Shown here: piece by piece, positions 46,165 to 55,004 of the stretch
Position numbering within the stretch: position 1 is the first letter of the stretch
Layout of the letters: every line of letters begins with the position of its first letter
Source of the DNA: Paraburkholderia graminis C4D1M
GTDB lineage: Bacteria; Pseudomonadota; Gammaproteobacteria; Burkholderiales; Burkholderiaceae
Assembly: GCF_000172415.1 (NCBI RefSeq)
Contig: NZ_ABLD01000004.1
Location: 248,001-312,000 of the forward strand
Direction: 5' to 3'
DNA: 64,000 bases
Notes under the pieces: generated by a model
What the model saw: the letters and a program-made list of their open reading frames with translations, nothing else
Database searches by the model: none
What the model was told of the DNA's origin: nothing
Position numbers and translations under genes: made by a program

Positions 46165-47571
46165 ATGACGTCCCAACTGCACAAAAAAGGCGAAGCCTGG
46201 TCGGCTCGCTTCTCGGAGCCGATGTCGGAGCTCGTCAAACGCTACACGTCGTCGGTTTTCTTCGACAAGCGTCTGGCGCTCGTCGACATCGAAGGGTCGC
46301 TTGCGCACGCCTCGATGCTGGCCGCGCAAAAGATCATCGCCGCCGACGACCTCGCCGCGATCCAACGCGGCATGGCGCAGATCAAGGGCGAAATCGAGCG
46401 CGGCGAGTTCGAGTGGCAACTCGACCTGGAAGACGTGCACCTGAACATCGAGGCGCGTCTGACCGCGCTGATCGGCGACGCCGGCAAGCGCCTGCACACG
46501 GGCCGCTCGCGTAACGACCAGGTCGCGACCGACATCCGCTTGTGGCTGCGCGGCGAGATCGACCGCATCGGCGGATTGCTGACGGAACTGCGCACCGCGC
46601 TGCTCGACATGGCGGAGAAAAACGCGTCGACCATCATGCCCGGCTTCACGCACTTGCAGGTCGCGCAGCCGGTCACGTTCGGCCATCATCTGCTCGCCTA
46701 CGTCGAAATGTTTTCGCGCGACGCCGAGCGCATGCTCGACTGCCGCAAGCGCGTGAACCGCCTGCCGCTCGGCGCGGCGGCGCTCGCGGGCACGAGCTAT
46801 CCGATCGACCGTCACGCGGTCGCGAAAACGCTCGGCTTCGACGGCATCTGCGCGAACTCGCTGGATGCCGTCTCCGACCGCGACTTCGCGATCGAATTCA
46901 CGGCGGCGTCGGCGCTCGTGATGACGCACATCTCGCGCTTCTCAGAAGAACTCGTGCTGTGGATGAGCCCGCGCGTCGGCTTCATCGATCTGGCCGACCG
47001 CTTCTGCACCGGTTCGTCGATCATGCCGCAGAAGAAGAACCCGGACGTGCCCGAACTCGCGCGCGGCAAGACCGGCCGCGTGAACGGCCATCTGATGGCG
47101 CTGCTCACGCTGATGAAAGGCCAGCCGCTCGCTTACAACAAGGACAATCAGGAAGACAAGGAACCGCTGTTCGATACCGTCGATACGGTGGCCGACACGC
47201 TGCGCATCTTCGCTGAAATGGTCGCGGGCATTTCGGTGAAGCCGCAAGCGATGCGCGACGCCGCGTTGCAAGGCTTCTCGACGGCAACCGATCTCGCCGA
47301 CTATCTGGTCAAGCGCGGCCTGGCGTTTCGCGACGCGCACGAAGCCGTTGCGCTCGCCGTGCGGATCTGCGCGGATCGCGGCATCGACCTCGCGGATCTC
47401 ACGCTCGAGGAAATGCGCGCCGAGTTGCCGAACGTCGCGCATCTGATCGGCGACGACGTGTTCTCGTATCTCACGCTCGAAGGCTCGGTCGCGAGCCGCA
47501 ATCATCCGGGCGGCACGGCGCCGGAGCAGGTGCTGGCGGCGGTTCAGGCGGCACGGCAAGCGTTGAAGTAA
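46165..47571 (+). CDS. argH: Argininosuccinate lyase
   Basis: The 468-aa enzyme splits argininosuccinate into arginine and fumarate, the last step of arginine synthesis. It belongs to the fumarase/aspartase superfamily: the signature [12 protein letters not shown] at about 283-294 carries the catalytic Ser, and [13 protein letters not shown] and [19 protein letters not shown] are typical of ArgH. A TAAAAT at 46020-46025 may be its -10. A strong terminator follows 50 bp after the stop. No other arg gene is adjacent. Confidence 0.96.
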   Translation: MTSQLHKKGEAWSARFSEPMSELVKRYTSSVFFDKRLALVDIEGSLAHASMLAAQKIIAADDLAAIQRGMAQIKGEIERGEFEWQLDLEDVHLNIEARLTALIGDAGKRLHTGRSRNDQVATDIRLWLRGEIDRIGGLLTELRTALLDMAEKNASTIMPGFTHLQVAQPVTFGHHLLAYVEMFSRDAERMLDCRKRVNRLPLGAAALAGTSYPIDRHAVAKTLGFDGICANSLDAVSDRDFAIEFTAASALVMTHISRFSEELVLWMSPRVGFIDLADRFCTGSSIMPQKKNPDVPELARGKTGRVNGHLMALLTLMKGQPLAYNKDNQEDKEPLFDTVDTVADTLRIFAEMVAGISVKPQAMRDAALQGFSTATDLADYLVKRGLAFRDAHEAVALAVRICADRGIDLADLTLEEMRAELPNVAHLIGDDVFSYLTLEGSVASRNHPGGTAPEQVLAAVQAARQALK

Positions 47572-47621
47572 AACGCGGAGCGCGCCGTTCTGCGGCGCGC
47601 AAATGCATGGCAGATTGCGAA

Positions 47622-47651
47622 GGCGAACTCGTTAGCGAGTTCGCCTTTTTT
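47622..47651 (+). terminator. Rho-independent terminator of argH
   Basis: A perfect 10-bp stem GGCGAACTCG (47622-47631) with CGAGTTCGCC (47636-47645) and a TTAG loop is followed by TTTTTT. Confidence 0.95.
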
Positions 47652-47748
47652 ATGCGCGCGTGCGTGCTCAGCAAGGGCGAACGCGGATTGAAACCGCGCG
47701 GTTTTTGACTACCATCGAAACAGGTTCCGCTCTCTTTCGTGGTTCATC

Positions 47749-48285
47749 ATGCTTACCCGCACGCGCTTCCTTCATCTTCTGACTGAATGCGGCGCTTGCC
47801 GCGGTTCGTCATCATGGCCAACGCGGCGCGGCACGGCGCTCGCGGCGTTGCTCGCACTCGCCGCCGCCGGCTGCACGATCACGCCGCCGCCCCGCGCGGT
47901 CGTCCCGACGCCGCCCGCCGCGGTCAACAGCGCGACGCTCGATCAATATCGCGAGGCCGTCGCGCGGCGCATCGTCGAGCGCAATCCTTCGTATGTGCTG
48001 CGCGGCAAGCCTCAGGCGATGCTGCGCTCGCTCGTCGTGGTGTCCTTCACCGTCGATCGCAACGGGCATGTGGTGGACTCGTCGGTGTATCGCACGAATG
48101 GCGACGACGAAGCCGAAGGCACCGCGCTCGCCAGCTTGCGGCGCGCGTCGCCGCTGCCGTTGCCGCCGGGCAAGCTGCTGAACGGCCGCGGCCAGCTCGA
48201 ACTGTTCGAAGACTGGCTTTTCAACGACGACGGCAAGTTCCAGTTGCGCGAGCTCGCCTCGCCACAGGCGCTGACCATCGACTGA
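47749..48285 (+). CDS. Lipoprotein with TonB C-terminal-like domain
   Basis: The 178-aa protein has an unusually long N-terminal region before the hydrophobic run TALAALLALAAAGC, which ends in a lipobox (AAAGC) with Cys at about 42. Residues about 85-165 match the TonB C-terminal fold (LVVVSFTVDRNGHVVDSSVYRTNGDDEAEGTALASLRRA by position), as found in energy transducers and in unrelated periplasmic proteins. There is no ExbB/ExbD nearby and no Pro-rich spanning region, so it is probably not a true TonB. The start has no good ribosome site, and an internal start nearer the lipobox is possible. Confidence 0.75.
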   Translation: MLTRTRFLHLLTECGACRGSSSWPTRRGTALAALLALAAAGCTITPPPRAVVPTPPAAVNSATLDQYREAVARRIVERNPSYVLRGKPQAMLRSLVVVSFTVDRNGHVVDSSVYRTNGDDEAEGTALASLRRASPLPLPPGKLLNGRGQLELFEDWLFNDDGKFQLRELASPQALTID

Positions 48286-48651
48286 ACGCGGCCTGGCCGA
48301 TCGGCCAGCCGCCTTGCTGCGCAAGCGCCGCGCTCGCTATAATTTTCCGATTCCCTCGCCGGAGCACTCCGGCACGGCTCAGGCCGCCCGCTCATCCGCG
48401 GGCGTGCTAGCAGCCGATCCTGGCGGCGCCGCGCCATCCGCGCGCGCCGTGCAAGCGCTTTGTGCTTGATGTCGTGGCGTGCTGTGGCGTGTGTTGCACG
48501 CGGTGCGGCGCGAGCCTCTATCATCGACACGAGCGCGCCACCACCTCAACAAAGATGCCGACTTATCTTGCCGCTGTCCGCGACTGACCGCGGTCGACCG
48601 CGCCGCTGCCAGGCGCACGCAAGCCGGCATCACGAAACATGGAGACCCTGC
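48286..48651. other. Intergenic region with MFS promoter candidate
   Basis: No gene is supported. A 16-bp palindrome CTGGCCGATCGGCCAG (48293-48308) follows the lipoprotein stop and may act as a transcript end without T-run. A promoter candidate follows at 48314-48343. Confidence 0.45.
48314..48343 (+). promoter_or_regulatory. Predicted sigma-70 promoter of the MHS transporter
   Basis: TTGCTG (48314-48319) and TATAAT (48338-48343) are 18 bp apart, giving a leader of about 300 nt before the transporter start at 48652. Confidence 0.5.
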
Positions 48652-49959
48652 ATGTCCACATCGCCGATTTCCGCGGCCGAGCCCAATGCGGCCGGGCAGA
48701 CCAACAGTGCGCGGATCATCTTCGCGAGCTTCATCGGCACCGCGATCGAGTTCTACGATTTCTATGTCTATGCGACCGCCGCGGCGCTCGTCATCGGCCC
48801 GGTGTTTTTCCCGCACGGCTCGGCGACGGCGCAGGCGTTGTCCGCCTTCGTCACGTTCGGCATTGCCTTCGTCGCGAGGCCAATCGGCTCGTTCCTGTTC
48901 GGGCATTTCGGCGACCGCATCGGCCGCAAGTCGACGCTCGTCGCCTCGCTGCTCGTGATGGGCGTGTCCACGACGCTGATCGGCTTCGTGCCGGGCTACG
49001 ACTCGATCGGCAGCCTTGCGCCGATCCTGCTGTGCATCTTGCGCTTCGGCCAGGGCATCGGCCTCGGCGGAGAATGGGGCGGCGCGGCGCTGCTCGCCAC
49101 CGAAAACGCGCCGGCCGGCAAGCGCGGCTGGTTCGGCATGTTCCCGCAACTCGGGCCGTCGATCGGCTTTCTCGCGTCGAATGGCCTCTTCTTCGCGCTC
49201 GCGATGTCGCTCACCGACGAGCAGTTCCGTAGCTGGGGCTGGCGCGTGCCGTTCCTCGTCAGCGCGGTGCTGGTGGCGCTCGGCCTTTACGTGCGTCTGA
49301 AGATCGCCGAGACGCCGGCCTTCCAGGCCGCCATCGAGCGGCAGGAGCGCGTGAAGGTGCCGATCGCCACGCTGCTCTCGCGGCATTGGCTGCCCACCTT
49401 GCTCGGCGCGCTCGCGATGGTGGTCTGCTACACGCTGTTCTACAACGCGACGACGTTCTCGCTGTCGTATGGCGTGTCGGTGCTGCACATTCCGCGGCAG
49501 ACGTTCCTCGGGCTGCTGTGCGTCGCCGTTGTGTTCATGGCGCTCGCCACGCCGCTGTCGGCATGGGCAAGCGACCGCTATGGCCGCAAGCCGGTGCTGA
49601 TCGTCGGCATCGTCGCGGCTGTGTTGTCGGGCTTCACGATGGCGCCGCTTCTCGGCAGCGGACAAACGTCGCTCGTGCTGCTGTTCCTCGTGATCGAACT
49701 GTTCCTGATGGGCGTGACCTTCGCGCCGATGGGCGCGCTCCTGCCCGAGCTTTTCCCGACCAACGTGCGTTATACCGGCGCGGGCGTGTCGTATAACCTT
49801 GGCGGGATTCTGGGCGCGTCGGTGGCGCCGTACATCGCGCAAATGCTGGCCGCGCGCGGCGGCTTGCCGTGGGTCGGCGCGTATGTGTCGATTGCCGCGG
49901 CCGTCAGCATGATCGGCGTGCTGTGCATGCGCGAAACGCGCGACTCGCGGATGATGTGA
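48652..49959 (+). CDS. MFS transporter, metabolite:H+ symporter (MHS) family
   Basis: The 435-aa protein has twelve membrane segments with the MHS hallmarks: SFIGTAIEFYDFYVYATAAA at the first helix, motif A GHFGDRIGRKST, GIGLGGEWGGAALLATENAP, and LLPELFPTNVRYTGAGVSYN in the second half. Relatives carry proline/betaine, shikimate, citrate or other metabolites with protons; the substrate here is open. ATG 48652 follows GGAGACCCTGC. It stands alone. Confidence 0.92.
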   Translation: MSTSPISAAEPNAAGQTNSARIIFASFIGTAIEFYDFYVYATAAALVIGPVFFPHGSATAQALSAFVTFGIAFVARPIGSFLFGHFGDRIGRKSTLVASLLVMGVSTTLIGFVPGYDSIGSLAPILLCILRFGQGIGLGGEWGGAALLATENAPAGKRGWFGMFPQLGPSIGFLASNGLFFALAMSLTDEQFRSWGWRVPFLVSAVLVALGLYVRLKIAETPAFQAAIERQERVKVPIATLLSRHWLPTLLGALAMVVCYTLFYNATTFSLSYGVSVLHIPRQTFLGLLCVAVVFMALATPLSAWASDRYGRKPVLIVGIVAAVLSGFTMAPLLGSGQTSLVLLFLVIELFLMGVTFAPMGALLPELFPTNVRYTGAGVSYNLGGILGASVAPYIAQMLAARGGLPWVGAYVSIAAAVSMIGVLCMRETRDSRMM

Positions 49960-50121
49960 CGCGAGCGGCCCGCGAGGCGGCGAGCCTGGGCGGCTGATCG
50001 CTCAGGCGGCTGCCTTCCGGCGCTTTGCTTTGCTTCGCTGGGTGAATCCTCTGTCTTGCGCGTCTTTTTGACTTGCCTATACTCGAATTCAAATAACCCC
50101 ATCGCAAGCAGGGAGGCCCGC

Positions 50122-50301
50122 ATGAATTTCCATCTTCACAATGCGGATGTCGTGATGATCATCGCGCTCGCGCTTCTGTGTTCGTTGCTGCTCGCGCTGC
50201 GCTTCAAGCCGGCCAGTTGGAAAGGCATTGTCGTCGAGGCGCTGGCGGCGAACGCGGCTGCCATTACGGCCGTGCTCGCGTTCGAAATGCTAATTGCCTG
50301 A
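50122..50301 (+). CDS. Small two-helix membrane protein
   Basis: The 59-aa protein follows a strong GGGAGGCCC site. It has two hydrophobic helices (VVMIIALALLCSLLLALRF and IVVEALAANAAAITAVLAF by position) joined by a short basic loop. No family is recognised. The well-placed ribosome site and low charge support a real gene. Confidence 0.6.
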   Translation: MNFHLHNADVVMIIALALLCSLLLALRFKPASWKGIVVEALAANAAAITAVLAFEMLIA

Positions 50302-50367
50302 CGGTCCGCCGCGCTCTTGCCTGAGGGTGCTTCGCGACGGGCCGCCCGTTGAGTCGGCTCAGCGGTC

Positions 50368-50511
50368 TCAACGGTAGTAATAGCCGTGATGGTGGTAATA
50401 GCCGCCACCGCCACCGCCGTAGTAATAGCCCGGCGCCGGAGCGACGATGCAGCCGCCCAGCATGCTTGCGAGCACGGTGCCGGCGATCAGGGTGAGGATC
50501 AAGCGTTTCAT
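50368..50511 (-). CDS. Small Gly/Tyr/His-rich lipoprotein
   Basis: This 47-aa frame begins MKRLILTLIAGTVLASMLGGC, a signal peptide with a clear lipobox (LGGC, Cys21). The mature part is only 27 residues: IVAPAPGYYY, six Gly, then YYHHHGYYYR. GAGAACGACATG gives a plausible ribosome site just upstream on the minus strand. Short Gly/Tyr-rich lipoproteins of this type are common in Burkholderiales and lack known function. It is convergent with the small membrane protein gene, with 66 bp between. Confidence 0.65.
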   Translation of the reverse strand: MKRLILTLIAGTVLASMLGGCIVAPAPGYYYGGGGGGYYHHHGYYYR

Positions 50512-51290
50512 GTCGTTCTCCGTCGAATCAGATTATTCGAGCTCAAGCCCCGAATGACTCGATTGAACACGACGCGCGCCTGCCTGAACGTTGCCAGTTG
50601 TAAGGGAAGATCACGCCGGTGTTACAGGTTCGCCGACGCCGGCGGCCTTTGCGAAGCGCTTTCAACCAAGCGCCGACATTCTCGAAACAACCGACGAAAA
50701 CACCGCCTATACTGACTTGCATGTGCCAAGCGCCGACGCCGCCTTGCAGGCGTTGCGCGGCGGCTTGGCAAAGATGAGAGCGAGCCCGCCGCCACACGGC
50801 TCGCAACCGGCCCATGTGGGCGCATTGGTGGCACGAACCGGCACGAACCGGCGCGAGCCCCACGCGCAACCGGCGTGACGGCCAACGAAAAGCGACAGAT
50901 TTAACAACCGTGTAATGCGGCAACACGGCGTGTAATCCGCATCCTCTTCGCCCGACGTTCCCCGACGCGGGCGTTTCAGGGCGTCACGTGACAGGGCCGG
51001 TTCGCATAGGCACTCTGCGCGTGACGCCCTTTTCTTTTGAGCAAACGATTGCGCGGGCAAAGCCAACTGCGCTCAAGCCGCCGCCGAGCCCTGTTGTGCG
51101 GCGAGAGTCTGCGTTGGCCGACGAATGGAATAGTCTTTGCTGAACCGGGCAAAGGCCGTCCAGCGGATTAACAACGGCGTCCTGCAGCGCTCGCCTTACA
51201 ACATGCCTTTTCACTCTATTTCAGCAGGCTTTCATACGTTTTAGAGCCATCCGCGGGCTTTATACTTTCCCCTTTGCCTCCCAGATACTC
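50512..51290. other. Long intergenic region without a supported gene
   Basis: Frames on both strands across these 779 bp are Arg-, Cys- and Pro-rich, have no ribosome sites and overlap one another, so none is called. The direct repeat GGCACGAACC occurs twice near 50830-50850. A TTATACTTT near 51262 could be the -10 of the chloride channel gene just downstream, which would leave a short leader. Confidence 0.35.
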
Positions 51291-52754
51291 ATGCCACGAG
51301 CGCAACCTCTTCTTTCTTCCGGGATTCTGCGTCGAGGCAAGCGCCTTTGGCGTCAATACGGCATTTTCTGGCTCGGCGCGATCGCGGTCGGACTCGTCGC
51401 GGTGCTTTACGCGCGGCTGATCGACTGGGGTTATGACGAATTCCGCGCGGTGCAGCGCGAGCATGTGTGGGCGCCGCTCATCATCACGCCCGCCGTGGCC
51501 GCGCTCGCCGTGTGGCTGACGCGCAAGTTCTTCCGCGGCGCCGAGGGCAGCGGCATCCCGCAGGTGATCGCCACGCTTCATGCGAAGCCCGGCGAATATG
51601 GCGCGCGGCTGCTGTCGTTTCGCATCCTGCTCGGCAAGATCGCCGTGTCGTTTCTGGCGATTCTCGGCGGCTTCACGATCGGCCGCGAAGGTCCGACGGT
51701 GCAAGTGGGCGCGGCGCTCATGTTCAATCTGCGCAGGCTTTATCCGCGCTCGAATGCGCTGATCGAGCGGCAACTCGTGCTGGCCGGCGCGGCGGCGGGT
51801 TTGTCGGCGGCTTTCAATACGCCGCTTGCGGGCATCGTGTTCGCCATCGAGGAACTGACGCGCAGTTTCGAAGCGCGCGCGAGCGGCGTGCTGATTACGG
51901 CGATCATCATCGCCGGCGTGATTGCGCTCGGCCTGAACGGCAACTACACGTACTTCGGCACGATTCAGATCGGCGCGCACTTTCCGAACCTGCTTGCGCT
52001 CGCGGTGCTGCTGACGGCCATCGTCACCGGCATTGCGGGCGGCGTGTTCGGCTGGCTGCTGCTGAACACCGCGCGCTGGATTCCCGCGCCGCTGCGCCGC
52101 TTGCACGGCGAGCGGCCCGTCGTGTTCGCGGCGTTGTGCGGCCTGGTGATAGCGGTGGTCGGCATCGTGTCGGGCGGCACCACGTTCGGCAGCGGCTACG
52201 CGGAAGCGCGCGGCCTGCTCGACGGACATGAACAGCTCTCCGTGTTCTATCCGTTTCTCAAGATGATCTCGATGGTCGGCTCGTACCTGCCCGGCATTCC
52301 GGGCGGCATCTTCGCGCCGTCGCTGTCGATTGGCGCGGGCTTCGGCAATCTGCTGCACATGGTGTTCGGCTCGATGCAACTGCCGATGCTGATCGCGCTC
52401 GCGATGGTCGGCTATCTCGCGGCTGTGACGCAATCGCCGATCACGTCGTTTGTCATCGTGATGGAGATGATCAACGGCCACGCGCTCGTGATTTCGCTGA
52501 TGGCCACCGCGCTGATCGCGAGCCGCGTGTCGCGCATGTTCGCCCCGGCGCTTTATGAGGCGCTTTCGGAGCGCTATCTGGCGCCGCTGCCCCGTCCGGC
52601 GCCCGCTCCGGTGCCGGAGGTGCCGGAAGTGGATGCGCCGGAGGCGGCGGCGGAGGCGAGCGGTGCTGAGGGTTCTGGTGAGGCGTCGGGGGATGCTTCG
52701 GCCGATGCGTCGATTAATGCGGCCGGTGAGGCGCCCGGCAAACACACCGACTAA
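51291..52754 (+). CDS. ClC family chloride channel or H+/Cl- exchanger
   Basis: The 487-aa membrane protein has the three selectivity-filter segments of ClC proteins: GSGIPQ (86-91), GREGP (131-135, with the gating Glu133) and GIFAPSLSIGAGFGN in the second half. The GSGIPE motif of E. coli ClcA has Gln in place of Glu. Residues about 430-487 are a low-complexity Ala/Pro/Glu/Gly tail with no CBS domains. Antiport versus channel action cannot be settled from these residues alone. It stands alone upstream of the fimbrial cluster. Confidence 0.92.
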   Translation: MPRAQPLLSSGILRRGKRLWRQYGIFWLGAIAVGLVAVLYARLIDWGYDEFRAVQREHVWAPLIITPAVAALAVWLTRKFFRGAEGSGIPQVIATLHAKPGEYGARLLSFRILLGKIAVSFLAILGGFTIGREGPTVQVGAALMFNLRRLYPRSNALIERQLVLAGAAAGLSAAFNTPLAGIVFAIEELTRSFEARASGVLITAIIIAGVIALGLNGNYTYFGTIQIGAHFPNLLALAVLLTAIVTGIAGGVFGWLLLNTARWIPAPLRRLHGERPVVFAALCGLVIAVVGIVSGGTTFGSGYAEARGLLDGHEQLSVFYPFLKMISMVGSYLPGIPGGIFAPSLSIGAGFGNLLHMVFGSMQLPMLIALAMVGYLAAVTQSPITSFVIVMEMINGHALVISLMATALIASRVSRMFAPALYEALSERYLAPLPRPAPAPVPEVPEVDAPEAAAEASGAEGSGEASGDASADASINAAGEAPGKHTD

Positions 52755-53292
52755 AGACGGCCCGGCCTCGGGTTCCCGGTAAGCGGCGTTCGCGCGTCGC
52801 TTCATTCGCGACGCGCGTCGACATGCGCGCTGCCGCTGCGTCCCTATCTGCGCCACGCAGACACCAACGACCCGATCGGCACCCACACGCCACGCGTCTG
52901 CCGCCGCCAACTCAACGATCCCAGACCGAAGCCATCGCCTTGGCAGTCGGCTCCATCATCTCTGCGCAATCCATCTTGACCTGGAGCACCTGGACGTCAG
53001 TCGCCAGCAAATAAGCTGACGGCGCCCCCCAAGTCTGCTCGTCAAAAGCACGACTTCCTTAGACTCCCCCTAACAAATTTGCAAACAATGCACTCGATTT
53101 TAGGACTGGTCCGATAAGCCCGTACAGGTAATTACTCAATAATTCGTCTGCCCTTTTGGGAACCTTAGCGGCTCAACCTCGCGATCCGGCAGCCAAGACC
53201 AAAAAGTCGCCGGCGCGGACGCATGTTCAGGTCCGATGCGCTATGTGTCGTTCATCAACCTACCTCGGTCACCACCCTGGAGTACCACTTCA
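52755..53292. other. Control region upstream of the fimbrial cluster
   Basis: No gene is supported. The stretch from about 53030 to 53160 is AT-rich compared with its surroundings and should contain the fimbrial promoter; candidates such as TACTCAATAAT (near 53133) are seen but no confident -35/-10 pair. GGAG at 53280-53283 is the ribosome site of the pilin. Confidence 0.4.
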
Positions 53293-53841
53293 ATGAAAAA
53301 AATCGCATTCCCCCTGATCGTCGCGGCAATGGGTCTCGTTGCTTCAGCAGCGCACGCTGCACCCGCAAGCAACGGCGGCGTCCTGACCATCAACGGTCAA
53401 CTGACGGCGAACACCTGCACCGTCAGCGGCAATGGTCAAGGCACCAACTTCACGGTCACGCTGCCGACGCTGGCTGCCTCGGCACTGTCCGCAGCAGGTG
53501 CGACGGCAGGCTCGACGGGTTTCAATATTGCGCTGACCGCATGCACGCCGTCCACGGGTAACGTGCACACGTTCTGGGAATACGGCTCGAATACGCTGGC
53601 CGACGGCAACCTGCTGAACAACGGCACCGCCACCAAGGTTGAAGTCCAGCTGGTCGACTACAACGGCACGCGTAAGGTCCTCGACGTGAGCAAGGCCGAC
53701 GGCGCGCAAAACGCACAAAACGTCGCGATCACGAGCGGCGCGGCAAGCCTGCAGTACGCGGCGCAATACGTGTCCCCGGCCGGTGGCGCGACCGCTGGCA
53801 CCGTGACGACCAATGTCACGTACTCGATGATCTATCAGTAA
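53293..53841 (+). CDS. Fimbrial major pilin (type 1-like)
   Basis: The 182-aa protein has a signal peptide (MKKIAFPLIVAAMGLVASAAHA) and a FimA-type pilin fold: GGVLTINGQLTANTCTVSG contains the first Cys, LTACTP the second (disulfide), and the C-terminus TTNVTYSMIYQ has the penultimate Tyr used as chaperone-recognition strand. It is the first gene of a chaperone-usher cluster and is followed by a hairpin with T-run that would make it more abundant than downstream products. Polymerises by donor-strand exchange to the fibre shaft. Confidence 0.9.
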   Translation: MKKIAFPLIVAAMGLVASAAHAAPASNGGVLTINGQLTANTCTVSGNGQGTNFTVTLPTLAASALSAAGATAGSTGFNIALTACTPSTGNVHTFWEYGSNTLADGNLLNNGTATKVEVQLVDYNGTRKVLDVSKADGAQNAQNVAITSGAASLQYAAQYVSPAGGATAGTVTTNVTYSMIYQ

Positions 53842-53853
53842 TCAACATGCTCC

Positions 53854-53883
53854 GAACGACGAAGCTGCATTACGTCGTTCTTT
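53854..53883 (+). terminator. Partial terminator/attenuator after the major pilin gene
   Basis: GAACGACG (53854-53861) pairs with CGTCGTTC (53873-53880), followed by TTT. The short T-run suggests partial read-through into the chaperone-usher genes. Confidence 0.65.
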
Positions 53884-54069
53884 AGCATGACTAAGCACAC
53901 GCAGCGTTATCCGCGCCGCGTGTCGCTACAGCCGATGAGGCCTGTACGCGATTGCTTATCTGTCCTTTCAGGCATTGACTCGCTGTGGGAGCGCCGATGT
54001 CCTGGCGCGCGGCGCCGCGAGATCTTCGCGGCGCCATTTCACCGAAGTCCGTTTTTCAGGTTGAGCGTT

Positions 54070-54810
54070 ATGAATATCCGCAAACTCCTTGGCAGCGCAA
54101 TGACCGCCAGCGTGCTCGCACTGGGCGCACTGCTGCCCTTCTCGGCGCATGCTTCTGTCGTCATTGCCGGTACGCGTGTTGTCTATAACGCGACGGACAG
54201 CGAAGTCACGCTGAAGCTCTCGAATGTCGGTAAGTCCCCCGCCCTCGCGCAGGTGTGGCTCGACAAGGGCGACCCGAAAGTCGACCCCAGCAAGCTCGAT
54301 CTCCCTTTCGTGCTGACGCCGCCGCTTGCTCGCATCGATCCGGACAAGTCGCAGACCATCCGCATTGCCTATACCGGTGAAGCGATGCCCAGCGACCGCG
54401 AAACCCTTCTGTGGTTCAACTTGCTGGAAGTCCCACCCAAGCCCGCAGCGGCAGAGGTTGGAGCGAACTATGTGCAGCTCGCGTTCCGCTCGCGCCTGAA
54501 ATTCTTCTTCCGTCCGGCCGGCCTGCAAGGCAAGGCCGACGACGCACCGGCCAAGCTCGTATGGCGCCTCGGCACGCATGACGGCAAGCCGGCCCTGCTG
54601 GTCTCGAATCCCACGCCGTACCACGTCACGATCATTGAGGCCCTCGTCGGCGAAGGCCCGAATCCGGCGAAGTTCGACGAAGGCGGCATGGTCGATCCTG
54701 GGGGCGAGCTTGCGCTGCCGCTGTCGGCTACCCCTGCTGCCGGCAAGGTCTCATTCACGACGCTCAACGACTACGGCGGCCCCATGAAACACGAGGCGAC
54801 GCTGCAATAA
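54070..54810 (+). CDS. Periplasmic fimbrial chaperone (PapD/FimC family)
   Basis: The 246-aa protein has a signal peptide (about 29 residues, ending SAHA) and two Ig-like domains. The N-terminal one contains TRVVYNATDSEVTLKLSN, with the conserved Arg that anchors the pilin C-terminus, and VLTPPLARIDPDKSQTIRIAY; RETLLWFNLLEVPPKP is the family signature. It would bind pilin subunits in the periplasm and hand them to the usher encoded next. The start is the ATG at 54070; a long open frame upstream is not coding. Confidence 0.93.
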   Translation: MNIRKLLGSAMTASVLALGALLPFSAHASVVIAGTRVVYNATDSEVTLKLSNVGKSPALAQVWLDKGDPKVDPSKLDLPFVLTPPLARIDPDKSQTIRIAYTGEAMPSDRETLLWFNLLEVPPKPAAAEVGANYVQLAFRSRLKFFFRPAGLQGKADDAPAKLVWRLGTHDGKPALLVSNPTPYHVTIIEALVGEGPNPAKFDEGGMVDPGGELALPLSATPAAGKVSFTTLNDYGGPMKHEATLQ

Positions 54811-55004
54811 AGCCGTGGCCTGCCAGAGTGCGGGCGAAACGGATCGACGCTGCGAAGGAATCCGAACTTTCGTCAGCCGGACGGGGTGCGTCGGGTCGAA
54901 ATGACCCCGGCGCGCAAACAGGATCAATTGTCGCGGTCAGAGGGTGCGTGCCGATGTCTTGACAATCGGCTGGGCACCCTGCTGCCCGCGATTCCGGCAC
55001 CACC

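Noticed and set aside
48293..48308. Palindrome CTGGCCGATCGGCCAG as a terminator
   Set aside because: No T-run follows on either strand; left as a hairpin of unknown role.
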